From Litorivivens sp041625495 (GTDB lineage Bacteria; Pseudomonadota; Gammaproteobacteria; Pseudomonadales; Spongiibacteraceae): a DNA stretch of 5,143 bases. The position numbers and the translations under genes are program-made. This document shows positions 1 to 5,143 of this stretch, piece after piece. The stretch is taken from positions 1 through 5,143 of the forward strand of contig NZ_JBFJTH010000216.1 of assembly GCF_041625495.1 (NCBI RefSeq). Direction: 5' to 3'. Position 1 is the stretch's first letter. Each line of letters begins with the position of its first letter. The notes beneath the pieces are model-generated. The model worked only from the letters and a program-made list of their open reading frames with translations. It was not told where the DNA came from and searched no databases.

Positions 1-157
1 ATTTCTGATTTGCCGGCACTGCCAGACCACGGTAGAGATGGCTGCAGAGCCGGTGAGCCAGGCGCTAACCAGCTGCGCCGCCGCCCGCGGATTCACGATT
101 CACCAGAGCAGTGTTGAGATCGTAGGTTCCTGCCCAAACTGCCAGGCGGCCGTATGA
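1..157 (+). CDS. zur: Fur-family zinc uptake regulator Zur, C-terminal end (partial)
   Basis: This is the last 51 codons of a gene whose start lies left of the window; the reading frame begins at base 2 and stops with TGA at 155-157. The visible part is the end of the Fur/Zur dimerisation domain. It has a CRHC pair at visible residues 4-7 and a CPNC pair at residues 44-47. The first cysteines of the two pairs are 40 residues apart, which matches my recollection of the structural zinc site of E. coli Zur. A glutamate eight residues after the first cysteine (visible residue 12) sits where E. coli Zur has a regulatory zinc ligand. In the family, Zn-loaded Zur represses zinc uptake genes. The stop overlaps the znuC start by 4 nt (ATGA), so the two genes share a transcript. 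The zinc operon context separates Zur from Fur or PerR, though the DNA-binding half is not visible. Confidence 0.88.
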   Translation, partial: FLICRHCQTTVEMAAEPVSQALTSCAAARGFTIHQSSVEIVGSCPNCQAAV

Positions 158-903
158 AACCCCTGATTTCACTCGATAACATCTGCCTAAAACAGGGTGA
201 GCGCGACATCCTATCGCATATTTCACTGACGCTGCGGGAAGCTGAAATAACCAGCGTAATCGGACCCAACGGCGCCGGTAAAACGTCACTGGTGCGACTG
301 ATACTGGGGCTGGCCCAACCCACCAGCGGACATATTCAGCGCACACCCCGGCTACGCATAGGCTATATGCCCCAGAAACTCACCACCAACACGACATTGC
401 CACTGACCGTAAAGCGCTTTCTTAGCCTCGCCCATCACAGCGCAATGACCACCGACCAGGCCCTGCAGCGCGCAGGCGCCAGTCACTTGGGCAGCAGCTC
501 CATGCACAAGTTGTCGGGCGGTGAAACCCAGCGCGTTCTACTGGCGCGCGCATTGCTCGCCAAACCACAGCTACTGGTGCTCGACGAACCAGCTCAAGGC
601 GTCGACATCACTGGTCAGGAGGCGCTATATCAGCGAATTTCCGACCTGCGGGACGAACTGCGCTGCGCGGTGCTGGTGGTTTCCCACGATCTGCACTGGG
701 TCATGGCCAAAACCGATTCCGTGATTTGCCTGAATCAACACATCTGCTGCCACGGCCACCCCCAGACCGTCAGCAGCGATCCGGCCTACCTGACACTGTT
801 CGGACAGGAGACCGATCCTGCACTCGCGCCCTATGTACATGAGCACGATCACGCCCACAGTATCCACGGCGATGTGATCGGCGAGGGTTGCCAGCATGAC
901 TGA
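154..903 (+). CDS. znuC: Zinc ABC transporter ATP-binding protein ZnuC
   Basis: The 249-residue cytoplasmic ATPase of the ZnuABC high-affinity zinc importer powers Zn2+ entry through ZnuB. All nucleotide-binding motifs are intact: Walker A GPNGAGKT at residues 37-44, Q-loop glutamine 74, signature LSGGE at 120-124, Walker B LLVLDE at 140-145 with catalytic Glu145, and switch His178 in VSHD. Two traits point to ZnuC rather than a generic metal ABC ATPase: an ICCHG segment at 197-201, and a C-terminal tail with clustered histidines (229, 231, 233, 235, 238), as in E. coli ZnuC. The tail may bind zinc, which is inference. The ATG overlaps the zur stop, and AGG at 144-146 gives a usable Shine-Dalgarno site. 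Length is normal for the family. The Zur box that would control this operon should lie upstream of zur, outside the window. Confidence 0.96.
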   Translation: MKPLISLDNICLKQGERDILSHISLTLREAEITSVIGPNGAGKTSLVRLILGLAQPTSGHIQRTPRLRIGYMPQKLTTNTTLPLTVKRFLSLAHHSAMTTDQALQRAGASHLGSSSMHKLSGGETQRVLLARALLAKPQLLVLDEPAQGVDITGQEALYQRISDLRDELRCAVLVVSHDLHWVMAKTDSVICLNQHICCHGHPQTVSSDPAYLTLFGQETDPALAPYVHEHDHAHSIHGDVIGEGCQHD

Positions 904-1690
904 CTTACTGCTGTATGCCATGGCCGCCGGCCTGATGCTGGTAACAGCCACTGGACCTCTGGGTACCATCATTGTCTGGCAGCGAATGGCTTACTACGGC
1001 GACACCTTAGCCCACTCTGCGCTGCTAGGCGTGGCGCTTGGACTGATGCTGGAAACCTCGATCGAGTTGTCTGTAGTTACTGTCTGCGTGGTACTCGCGC
1101 TCGGCTTGGGCCCACTGCACAGAATCAGCGGCCACAATTTGGACAGCCTGCTGGGCATCGCCTCTCACACATCGCTGGCACTGGGACTGGTTGCGGTATC
1201 CCTGCAGTCGGGCAACAGTATCGACCTCAACAGCTTTCTGTTCGGCGACATTCTGGCGGTTAATCTGCGCGATCTACTGCTACTCGGCGCTGTTTCAGGC
1301 AGTTGCGTCGTATTGCTTATGCTCAACTGGAATGGTCTGGTCGCCCTGGCGGCCCACCGAGATCTGGCGCAGGTTGAAGGCCGCGCTGTGGTCCATCTGG
1401 AGGTCCTACAGATGGTGCTGATTGCGCTCGTCGTGGCGGTCGGCATGAAGATTGTCGGCGTGCTGTTGATCAGTGCTCTGCTCATCATACCGGCAACGGC
1501 TGCCGGCAGTTTCAGCCGCAGTCCTGAAGGGGTAGCCCTGAGCGCAACCGCATTGGGTATGATTTCTGTGATCGGCGGCATGCTTTGCGCACTTCAGCTG
1601 GATATTCCCGCTGGGCCAGCTATTGTACTATTTGCTTCCCTACTATTTTTTCTATCCCTGCTCTCGCGCTACTGGAAACGCACCATTTGA
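896..1690 (+). CDS. znuB: Zinc ABC transporter permease ZnuB
   Basis: A 264-residue ABC-3 family inner-membrane permease that forms the zinc channel with ZnuC. It is almost wholly hydrophobic, consistent with about eight transmembrane segments. Family hallmarks are present: GPLG at residues 20-23, RMAYYGDTLAHSALLG at 30-45 near the N-terminus, LFGDIL at 115-120, a VGVLLISALLIIPA stretch late in the protein, and IPAGP near the C-terminus. The first two closely resemble ZnuB of enterics and Pseudomonas. The ATG lies 8 nt inside the end of znuC, with a GAGGG Shine-Dalgarno site at 883-887, so translation is likely coupled. The length is normal and nothing is broken. The partner binding protein ZnuA does not follow and is presumably encoded elsewhere, often next to or divergent from zur. 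A manganese permease of the same superfamily is less likely given Zur and the ZnuC tail. Confidence 0.95.
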   Translation: MTDLLLYAMAAGLMLVTATGPLGTIIVWQRMAYYGDTLAHSALLGVALGLMLETSIELSVVTVCVVLALGLGPLHRISGHNLDSLLGIASHTSLALGLVAVSLQSGNSIDLNSFLFGDILAVNLRDLLLLGAVSGSCVVLLMLNWNGLVALAAHRDLAQVEGRAVVHLEVLQMVLIALVVAVGMKIVGVLLISALLIIPATAAGSFSRSPEGVALSATALGMISVIGGMLCALQLDIPAGPAIVLFASLLFFLSLLSRYWKRTI

Positions 1691-1712
1691 GGGCGACATA
1701 GCAACTTGCAAT

Positions 1713-1740
1713 GACGGCAAGTAAGTATTAACTTGCCGTC
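1713..1740. repeat. Perfect 10-bp inverted repeat with 8-nt loop
   Basis: GACGGCAAGT at 1713-1722 pairs perfectly with ACTTGCCGTC at 1731-1740 across the loop AAGTATTA. It lies 22 bp after the znuB stop. No T-run follows the stem on either strand, so it is a poor intrinsic terminator. It contains copies 2 and 3 of the ACTTGC motif, which favours an operator. A role as a transcript-end stabiliser for znuB mRNA is also possible. Confidence 0.75.
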
Positions 1741-1764
1741 CCACAATTAAACAAAATTTATAAA
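1733..1764 (+). promoter_or_regulatory. Weak candidate sigma-70 promoter for the regulator pair
   Basis: TTGCCG at 1733-1738 resembles a -35 box and lies inside the inverted repeat. TATAAA at 1759-1764 is a good -10 match. The spacing of 20 bp is longer than the usual 17, so the pairing is doubtful. The surrounding AT-rich stretch 1745-1764 is the only promoter-like sequence before the regulator genes. If it is used, transcription would start near 1771, overlapping the fourth ACTTGC motif and leaving a very short leader. Confidence 0.25.
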
Positions 1765-1785
1765 GTGGCAAGTAGTGGTTGAGGT

Positions 1786-2538
1786 GTGAAAAAGACAGCC
1801 CAATTGTTTCCAAATTTACCATTGAAAGAGCGCCTAATCATCGCCTCGGAGCGAGATATTGCCCTGCATACGCTTCCGGGTACACGTATTCAACGCGTGG
1901 TGAAAGACGCCGGTTCAAGCAATATATCCTCGATTCGCTACCATTACGGCGATATGGAAAAACTGCAGGAAGCGGTTTACTACTACCGCTACAAAGCGAT
2001 GAATCACTATGCAGACATCATTCTGCAACGCTGGTCGGCAGAGGTTCGCGATAAAACAACGATTCAGCATTATCTTTTTGCCATTTTTGCGCCCCGCTGC
2101 CTGATCATTTATCACACGCTGCCGGCAGCTTACTACTGTGGCTGTGCTGAGCAAATAGAAACTCTGGACCCAGACCGCATCGAAAGCCACGATCGCTATC
2201 CCTGGTTCAGGCCACTGCGAGCTGCCTTTACCGCCATATCCGATGCACTTTCGGAGCAGCTAGGCGCCGAAGAGGCGCTCTATCGCATGCACTTGGTTAC
2301 ACCGCTAACTGCTGGCACGCTGGCCAAAAAGGAGCGCGCGCTGCGCGAAGCCTGTGACGAAGGCCGGGTTGCCGACGCCGCAGGCCAGCTGGTGACATTT
2401 TTGGAAGACCTGGTGGAGTCCCTCGCCGCAAGCCTGCAACGCGAAAAATACCAGGCCGCGAACGCAACTGCAGATTTCAAAGCTGTGTTTGAAGATCTGC
2501 TGGCAATTCCTCCGGAGTGGTTCATTGATAAAGATTGA
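1786..2538 (+). CDS. TetR-like transcriptional regulator, first of a tandem pair
   Basis: A predicted cytoplasmic DNA-binding protein of 250 residues; its target and ligand are not known. Residues 32-60 match the TetR helix-turn-helix pattern: Gly32, then AG at 42-43, then YHYGD at 52-56 and Leu60, where the family usually has a YHFGSKEAL-like end. The rest is probably helical, with YRYK at 67-70, TLP at 111-113, a Cys/Tyr-rich patch at 105-120, KKERALR at 181-187 and REKY at 219-222. These elements recur in the next gene. The start is uncertain: GTG at 1786 is the first possible start after an in-frame stop at 1780-1782, but it lacks a properly spaced Shine-Dalgarno site. TTG at 1804 is the alternative and is no better supported. 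The gene follows znuB by 95 bp and overlaps its paralog. Family call is good from the N-terminus; function is unknown. Confidence 0.8.
   Translation: MKKTAQLFPNLPLKERLIIASERDIALHTLPGTRIQRVVKDAGSSNISSIRYHYGDMEKLQEAVYYYRYKAMNHYADIILQRWSAEVRDKTTIQHYLFAIFAPRCLIIYHTLPAAYYCGCAEQIETLDPDRIESHDRYPWFRPLRAAFTAISDALSEQLGAEEALYRMHLVTPLTAGTLAKKERALREACDEGRVADAAGQLVTFLEDLVESLAASLQREKYQAANATADFKAVFEDLLAIPPEWFIDKD
2514..2517 (+). promoter_or_regulatory. Shine-Dalgarno site that fixes the second regulator's start
   Basis: GGAG lies 7 nt before TTG at 2525, inside the end of the first regulator gene. It supports TTG 2525 over the upstream in-frame TTG at 2489, which has no comparable site, and over the first in-frame ATG at 2594, which would cut into the conserved N-terminus. 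It sits within a CTCCGGAG palindrome (2510-2517). Confidence 0.55.
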
Positions 2539-3343
2539 TCAAGACGCAGAGGCATTCGTCGCCCATTACCGTGACCTGCCCATAGCAGAACGCATGCTAT
2601 TGTCTATCGAAAAGCAGGTGGCACGTTTTGGCAAAGAGGGCGCACGGATTGCCGGCATCCTAGAAAACGCCGGCACCCGCAATGGCGCTGCTGTTCAGCA
2701 CTATTACGGCGACAAAGACACGCTGATTCACACCGCCTTTCTTTATCGCTACAAGGTTTTCAATGACTGGAGCGAGCACTATCTCGCCCTGCTGGACGAC
2801 AGTAAAAATGCCGAGCCTCTGGCCAACCATCTACTGCTGGGAATTAACGGCGCCTGGGGCTATTGCTGCAAACAGACCTTGCCGTACTGCTACCACGCCG
2901 GTTTTATCCAGAAAATGGGATTAGACAATCCCGGTATCAGTGGCATCGCTGACGAATTTTCTTGGAGCGGACCGATGCGCGCTCTAATAGAAAGAGCAAT
3001 TGCCGAGTTTTCCCAAGCAATCGGCCAATCCCTGGCCGAGCGTCGCATGCCACTGGGGGTGTTACAGCTGGTCAGTGCATGGGCTGCAAAAGAGCGGGAA
3101 ATACGCGCCGAGTTGTCGGGAAAAAAGGCATCGACAGAAGACGTCGTCGCCGAGATAGATCGCTTTACGATTGAGATGACCGAGGCCCTGTGCGCCAATC
3201 TGTTCCGGGAGAAATACCGCCCCTTCAAGAAAGACCCGCTGGCCCTACTGAATAAAACGGCCAAACGCTGCGGCGCCCCCGTTTGGCATTATGAGCCGGG
3301 CAGCGTCGAGGAGAGCGCAGCCGCTTTAGCTCGGTTGCGCTAG
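2525..3343 (+). CDS. TetR-like transcriptional regulator, second of a tandem pair
   Basis: A predicted DNA-binding regulator of 272 residues from TTG 2525, chosen because GGAG precedes it by 7 nt; the frame is open back to 2489. The helix-turn-helix is clearer than in its neighbour: AGTRNGAAVQHYYGDKDTL spans residues 49-67, a standard TetR layout. It aligns with the first regulator at a constant offset of seven residues from LP (18-19) through YRYK (74-77), TLP (118-120), Trp147 and KER (189-191). A two-residue insertion then precedes REKY (228-231). By hand count, 22 of 70 N-terminal positions are identical, so the pair are old paralogs rather than a recent duplication. The C-terminus is longer than its partner's by some 13 residues. 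The first gene's stop lies 14 nt inside this one, so translation is probably coupled. Ligand and targets are unknown; the C-terminal domain matches no subfamily I recognise. Confidence 0.82.
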   Translation: MIKIDQDAEAFVAHYRDLPIAERMLLSIEKQVARFGKEGARIAGILENAGTRNGAAVQHYYGDKDTLIHTAFLYRYKVFNDWSEHYLALLDDSKNAEPLANHLLLGINGAWGYCCKQTLPYCYHAGFIQKMGLDNPGISGIADEFSWSGPMRALIERAIAEFSQAIGQSLAERRMPLGVLQLVSAWAAKEREIRAELSGKKASTEDVVAEIDRFTIEMTEALCANLFREKYRPFKKDPLALLNKTAKRCGAPVWHYEPGSVEESAAALARLR

Positions 3344-3344
3344 G

Positions 3345-4016
3345 TTACCGGAGCGCCTTGAAGCTTGGCATTACTCGATTGATCTGCTCGACACTGATCG
3401 GGGCCTTCAGAATCCCAACGAAATGTCCGGCCGGATTAATCAGCGCCACATTGCCACTGTGATCCACCAGATAATTATCGCCACCACCGGGCACTTTGTT
3501 AAACGGTGCGCCAAGCCCGGTGGCGAAGCGGTGCACGTCCAGAAACTCGCCACTGACACCACGGAACTCTGGATGAAAATAGGCAAGGTACTGATTCAGC
3601 TGGGTCGTCGTGTCACGCGCGGGATCAACGCTAGCCAACACAATGCGGGTCTGGCCCTGCTGCTCAACCGGGAGTTGGTCATAGTACTGTTTGAGCAGAG
3701 CAAGCGTGGTAGGGCAGATATCCGGGCAAAACGTGTAGCCAAAAAACACGATATCCCACTGACCTTTAAACCAGTCGGCCGTCACGGGCTCGCCGAGATC
3801 GTTGGTGAGAGTGAACTCCGGCAGTTTGCGGGCCTTCTCGAATAACAGCGCGCCGTTGGCCTGCAATTCTTCCGGGCTGAGCACGCGCTCGCGGGTAAAA
3901 GCCCAGAAAAAACCAGCGACGAAGGTCGCCGCGACAACCACAACAATAGCAACCGTCAGGTGTATGCCTCGCTTGCGCTGATGACTAACCTTTTGGAAGG
4001 GTTCAGGATACGCCAC
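3345..4016 (-). CDS. sco: SCO1/SenC copper chaperone for cytochrome c oxidase
   Basis: A membrane-anchored, thioredoxin-fold protein that delivers copper to, or reduces, the CuA site of cytochrome c oxidase subunit II. With the GTG start at 4016 it has 223 residues. A single membrane anchor lies at about residues 18-40 and the rest faces the periplasm. The copper ligands are intact: CPDIC at 97-101 (Cys97, Cys101) and His186 in the VDHSG segment. FGYTFCPDICP and the following SVDPARDT segment are family signatures. The start is a choice. ATG at 4034 (six residues longer) has no Shine-Dalgarno site, while GTG 4016 follows GGGAGG by 5 nt. Either start overlaps the ctaB stop, so the gene is coupled to it and is the last of the oxidase operon. 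Its stop lies one base from the stop of the convergent regulator gene. Confidence 0.94.
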   Translation of the reverse strand: MAYPEPFQKVSHQRKRGIHLTVAIVVVVAATFVAGFFWAFTRERVLSPEELQANGALLFEKARKLPEFTLTNDLGEPVTADWFKGQWDIVFFGYTFCPDICPTTLALLKQYYDQLPVEQQGQTRIVLASVDPARDTTTQLNQYLAYFHPEFRGVSGEFLDVHRFATGLGAPFNKVPGGGDNYLVDHSGNVALINPAGHFVGILKAPISVEQINRVMPSFKALR

Positions 4017-4932
4017 GCTGGCCTCCCAGTTCATAAATGGTTACCGCTGGCAGCATATAGTGATCAACCAGCATGATGACAAACAACGCCAGCAAATAAA
4101 TTAGCGAGTATTTGAAGGTTTCCATGGGCGCTTTAGGGTTTTTGCCCCGCATCAGCACAGCGGCCCAGTAGATGAAACCCACACCAAGCACCACAGCACC
4201 AAGCAGATACAGTGAGCCACTCAAACCTGTCGCGAAAGGCATCAACGACACAGCGAACAGAATCAGGGTATAGAGCATAATTTGCAGCGCGGTGTATTTT
4301 ACGCCGTGCGTGACCGGCAACATGGGAATATCCACTTTCGCGTACTCTTCCTTGCGGGCGATTGCCAGCGCCCAGAAGTGCGGTGGTGTCCAGGCAAAGA
4401 TAATCAACACCAGCAGCAGCGCATGACCGTGGACCTCGTTGGTCACTGCGGTCCAGCCCAGCAGCGGGGGAGCTGCACCGGCCAAGCCCCCGATCACAAT
4501 ATTTTGCGGGGTGGCGCGTTTCAGCCACAGGGTATAGACCACCGCGTAACCCAGCAGTGACGCCAGTGTTAGCCAAGCGGTCAACTGATTGATCTTGATA
4601 ATCAACATGGCCATACCCACCACGCCCAGCACCAGAGCGAAAACCACCGCATGGGCGGTATCAATGCGGCCCTGCGCCACAGGTCGGTTATGGGTGCGCG
4701 CCATTACCAGATCAACGCGTCTATCTACCAGGTGATTCACTGCTGCCGCCGAGGCCGCACACAGACCAATACCGAGGTTGCCAAACACCAGCACCTCCCA
4801 CGGCACCATCCCCGGCACCGCCATAAACATGCCGATCATCGCGGTTACCAGCATCAGGTAAACCACATTGGGCTTACACATTTCGTAGTAATCGCGCCAG
4901 GTTGCCCGGCCCTTGGTTGCGGTATCACTCAC
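4003..4932 (-). CDS. ctaB: Protoheme IX farnesyltransferase (heme O synthase)
   Basis: An inner-membrane UbiA-family enzyme of 309 residues that attaches a farnesyl group to protoheme to make heme O, the precursor of heme A. The first Asp-rich substrate motif is NHLVDRRVDLVMARTHNRP at residues 66-84, with Asp70 and Asp74 as expected Mg-diphosphate ligands. The heme O synthase signature WTPPHFW is at 181-187, and the second conserved region EEYAKVDIPMLP runs from 195 to 206. The protein has several hydrophobic segments, in line with the nine helices of this family. The start is GTG at 4930-4932, which overlaps the ctaA stop in GTGA, with GGAG 8 nt upstream (complement of 4941-4944). ctaA upstream and sco downstream tie it to an aa3-type oxidase rather than the bo3 quinol oxidase, so ctaB is preferred over the synonym cyoE. 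Confidence 0.96.
   Translation of the reverse strand: MSDTATKGRATWRDYYEMCKPNVVYLMLVTAMIGMFMAVPGMVPWEVLVFGNLGIGLCAASAAAVNHLVDRRVDLVMARTHNRPVAQGRIDTAHAVVFALVLGVVGMAMLIIKINQLTAWLTLASLLGYAVVYTLWLKRATPQNIVIGGLAGAAPPLLGWTAVTNEVHGHALLLVLIIFAWTPPHFWALAIARKEEYAKVDIPMLPVTHGVKYTALQIMLYTLILFAVSLMPFATGLSGSLYLLGAVVLGVGFIYWAAVLMRGKNPKAPMETFKYSLIYLLALFVIMLVDHYMLPAVTIYELGGQRGVS
4022..4027 (-). promoter_or_regulatory. Shine-Dalgarno site for sco within the ctaB end
   Basis: On the minus strand this reads GGGAGG, 5 nt before GTG at 4016-4014. It lies downstream of the ATG at 4034, which has no purine-rich site before it. It is therefore the main reason for preferring the GTG start and a 14-nt overlap with ctaB. 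Confidence 0.55.
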
Positions 4933-5143
4933 GATTGTTGCTCCATCGGTTCGGCCGTTCGCAAACCGTAGTTGAGGGTGACCAGAGTCAGTAGAAGCAG
5001 GGCGCCGCCCAGATTATGTGACACGGTCACCCAGAGGGGGAATTTTAGCAGGATATTGCCCAAACCAAGGCTGATTTGCAGCGCCAAAACTGCCAGCACG
5101 ACGGCCGACATTCGACGCAGTGGCGCCGGCCCAGCGCGACGCA
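4929..5143 (-). CDS. ctaA: Heme A synthase (CtaA/Cox15), C-terminal end (partial)
   Basis: The last 70 residues of a gene that begins beyond the right edge; the frame is open to base 5143, and the ATG at 5111 is internal rather than a start. Two hydrophobic helices are visible: one holding LQISLGLGNILL, and one beginning at SHNLGGALLLLTLV. The His in the SHN segment sits where Cox15/CtaA proteins carry a conserved heme-ligand histidine of the C-terminal half. A short polar tail follows. The enzyme oxidises the C8 methyl group of heme O to the formyl group of heme A. The stop overlaps the ctaB start by 4 nt, giving a consecutive heme A pathway in one transcript. The call rests on this fragment plus context and is strong for the family. 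Confidence 0.87.
   Translation of the reverse strand, partial: RRAGPAPLRRMSAVVLAVLALQISLGLGNILLKFPLWVTVSHNLGGALLLLTLVTLNYGLRTAEPMEQQS

Larger units (their letters stand above)
1704..1773. promoter_or_regulatory. Cluster of four ACTTGC/GCAAGT motifs, candidate operator
   Basis: The gap between znuB and the first TetR-like gene carries four copies of one hexamer in alternating orientation: ACTTGC at 1704-1709, GCAAGT at 1717-1722, ACTTGC at 1731-1736 and GCAAGT at 1768-1773. Read in the same direction, three of the four extend to ACTTGCC. Copies 1 to 3 start 13-14 bp apart; the fourth sits about 15 bp before the next gene. Alternating half-sites just upstream of a regulator gene are typical of TetR-family autoregulation. 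That the two downstream regulators bind here is inference. Confidence 0.5.

Noticed and set aside
1165..1581. Open frame on the minus strand inside znuB
   Set aside because: The translated sequence is Ser/Thr/Arg-rich with no family features, and znuB on the other strand is certain.
1713..1740. Inverted repeat after znuB as an intrinsic terminator
   Set aside because: The stem is perfect, but what follows on the + strand (CCACAATTAAAC) and on the - strand has no T-run. It also shares its half-sites with two further motif copies, so an operator fits better.
1691..1785. Zur box upstream of the regulator pair
   Set aside because: The known gammaproteobacterial Zur box is an AT-rich palindrome around GTTATA. 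The repeats here are ACTTGCC-type and do not resemble it.
2890..3264. Open frame on the minus strand inside the second regulator gene
   Set aside because: It lies wholly opposite a well-supported gene, has no recognisable domain and no independent start signals. It is an antisense shadow.
3423..3845. Open frame on the plus strand inside sco
   Set aside because: sco on the minus strand has intact copper-binding motifs; the plus-strand frame shows no recognisable protein.
4282..4971. Plus-strand open frames inside ctaB and the ctaA end
   Set aside because: His/Gln/Arg-rich products typical of the antisense of membrane-protein genes; ctaB is unmistakable on the other strand.
5109..5111. ATG at 5111 (minus) as the start of a small 60-residue protein
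   Set aside because: The frame stays open to the window edge and the protein matches the C-terminus of heme A synthase, so this is an internal methionine of a truncated view.
1..5143. CRISPR array, transposon, tRNA, rRNA or prophage features
   Set aside because: No spaced direct repeats, terminal inverted repeats with a transposase, or RNA gene signatures were seen; the window is almost fully occupied by ordinary coding sequence.

Overview
The window looks like chromosomal DNA of a gammaproteobacterium, probably an aerobic, Pseudomonas-like or marine type. The basis is the gene order zur-znuC-znuB and the tail of a cytochrome c oxidase cluster (ctaA-ctaB-sco), both familiar in that class, plus moderately high GC and tightly overlapping genes. 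The genus cannot be fixed from this sequence alone.

Layout, left to right. Positions 1-1690 on the + strand hold the end of a zinc uptake operon: the last 51 codons of a Fur/Zur-type repressor, then ZnuC (ATPase) and ZnuB (permease), joined by 4-nt and 8-nt overlaps. The periplasmic zinc-binding protein ZnuA is not in the window. A 95-bp AT-rich gap (1691-1785) follows. It holds four copies of an ACTTGC/GCAAGT motif, two of which form a perfect 10-bp inverted repeat with no T-tract; it is best read as an operator/promoter region. Positions 1786-3343 (+) hold two tandem, overlapping genes for divergent paralogous TetR-like regulators. They align without gaps for about 180 residues, and the second has a TTG start with a good Shine-Dalgarno site. 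Convergent to them, on the - strand (5143 down to 3345), lies the distal part of a respiratory oxidase assembly operon: the C-terminal end of heme A synthase (ctaA), protoheme IX farnesyltransferase (ctaB/cyoE) and a Sco/SenC copper chaperone, again with overlapping starts and stops. The second regulator and sco end one base apart.

How the genes work together. ZnuB and ZnuC form the inner-membrane zinc importer, and Zur represses it when zinc is sufficient. CtaB makes heme O and CtaA converts it to heme A, while Sco helps build the CuA centre, so the - strand genes mature an aa3-type oxidase. The role of the regulator pair between the two operons is unknown. Translational coupling and parallel architecture suggest two subunits made together, possibly a heterodimer acting on the repeats upstream of their own genes. 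That pair and its operator-like region are the most interesting part of an otherwise conventional window.
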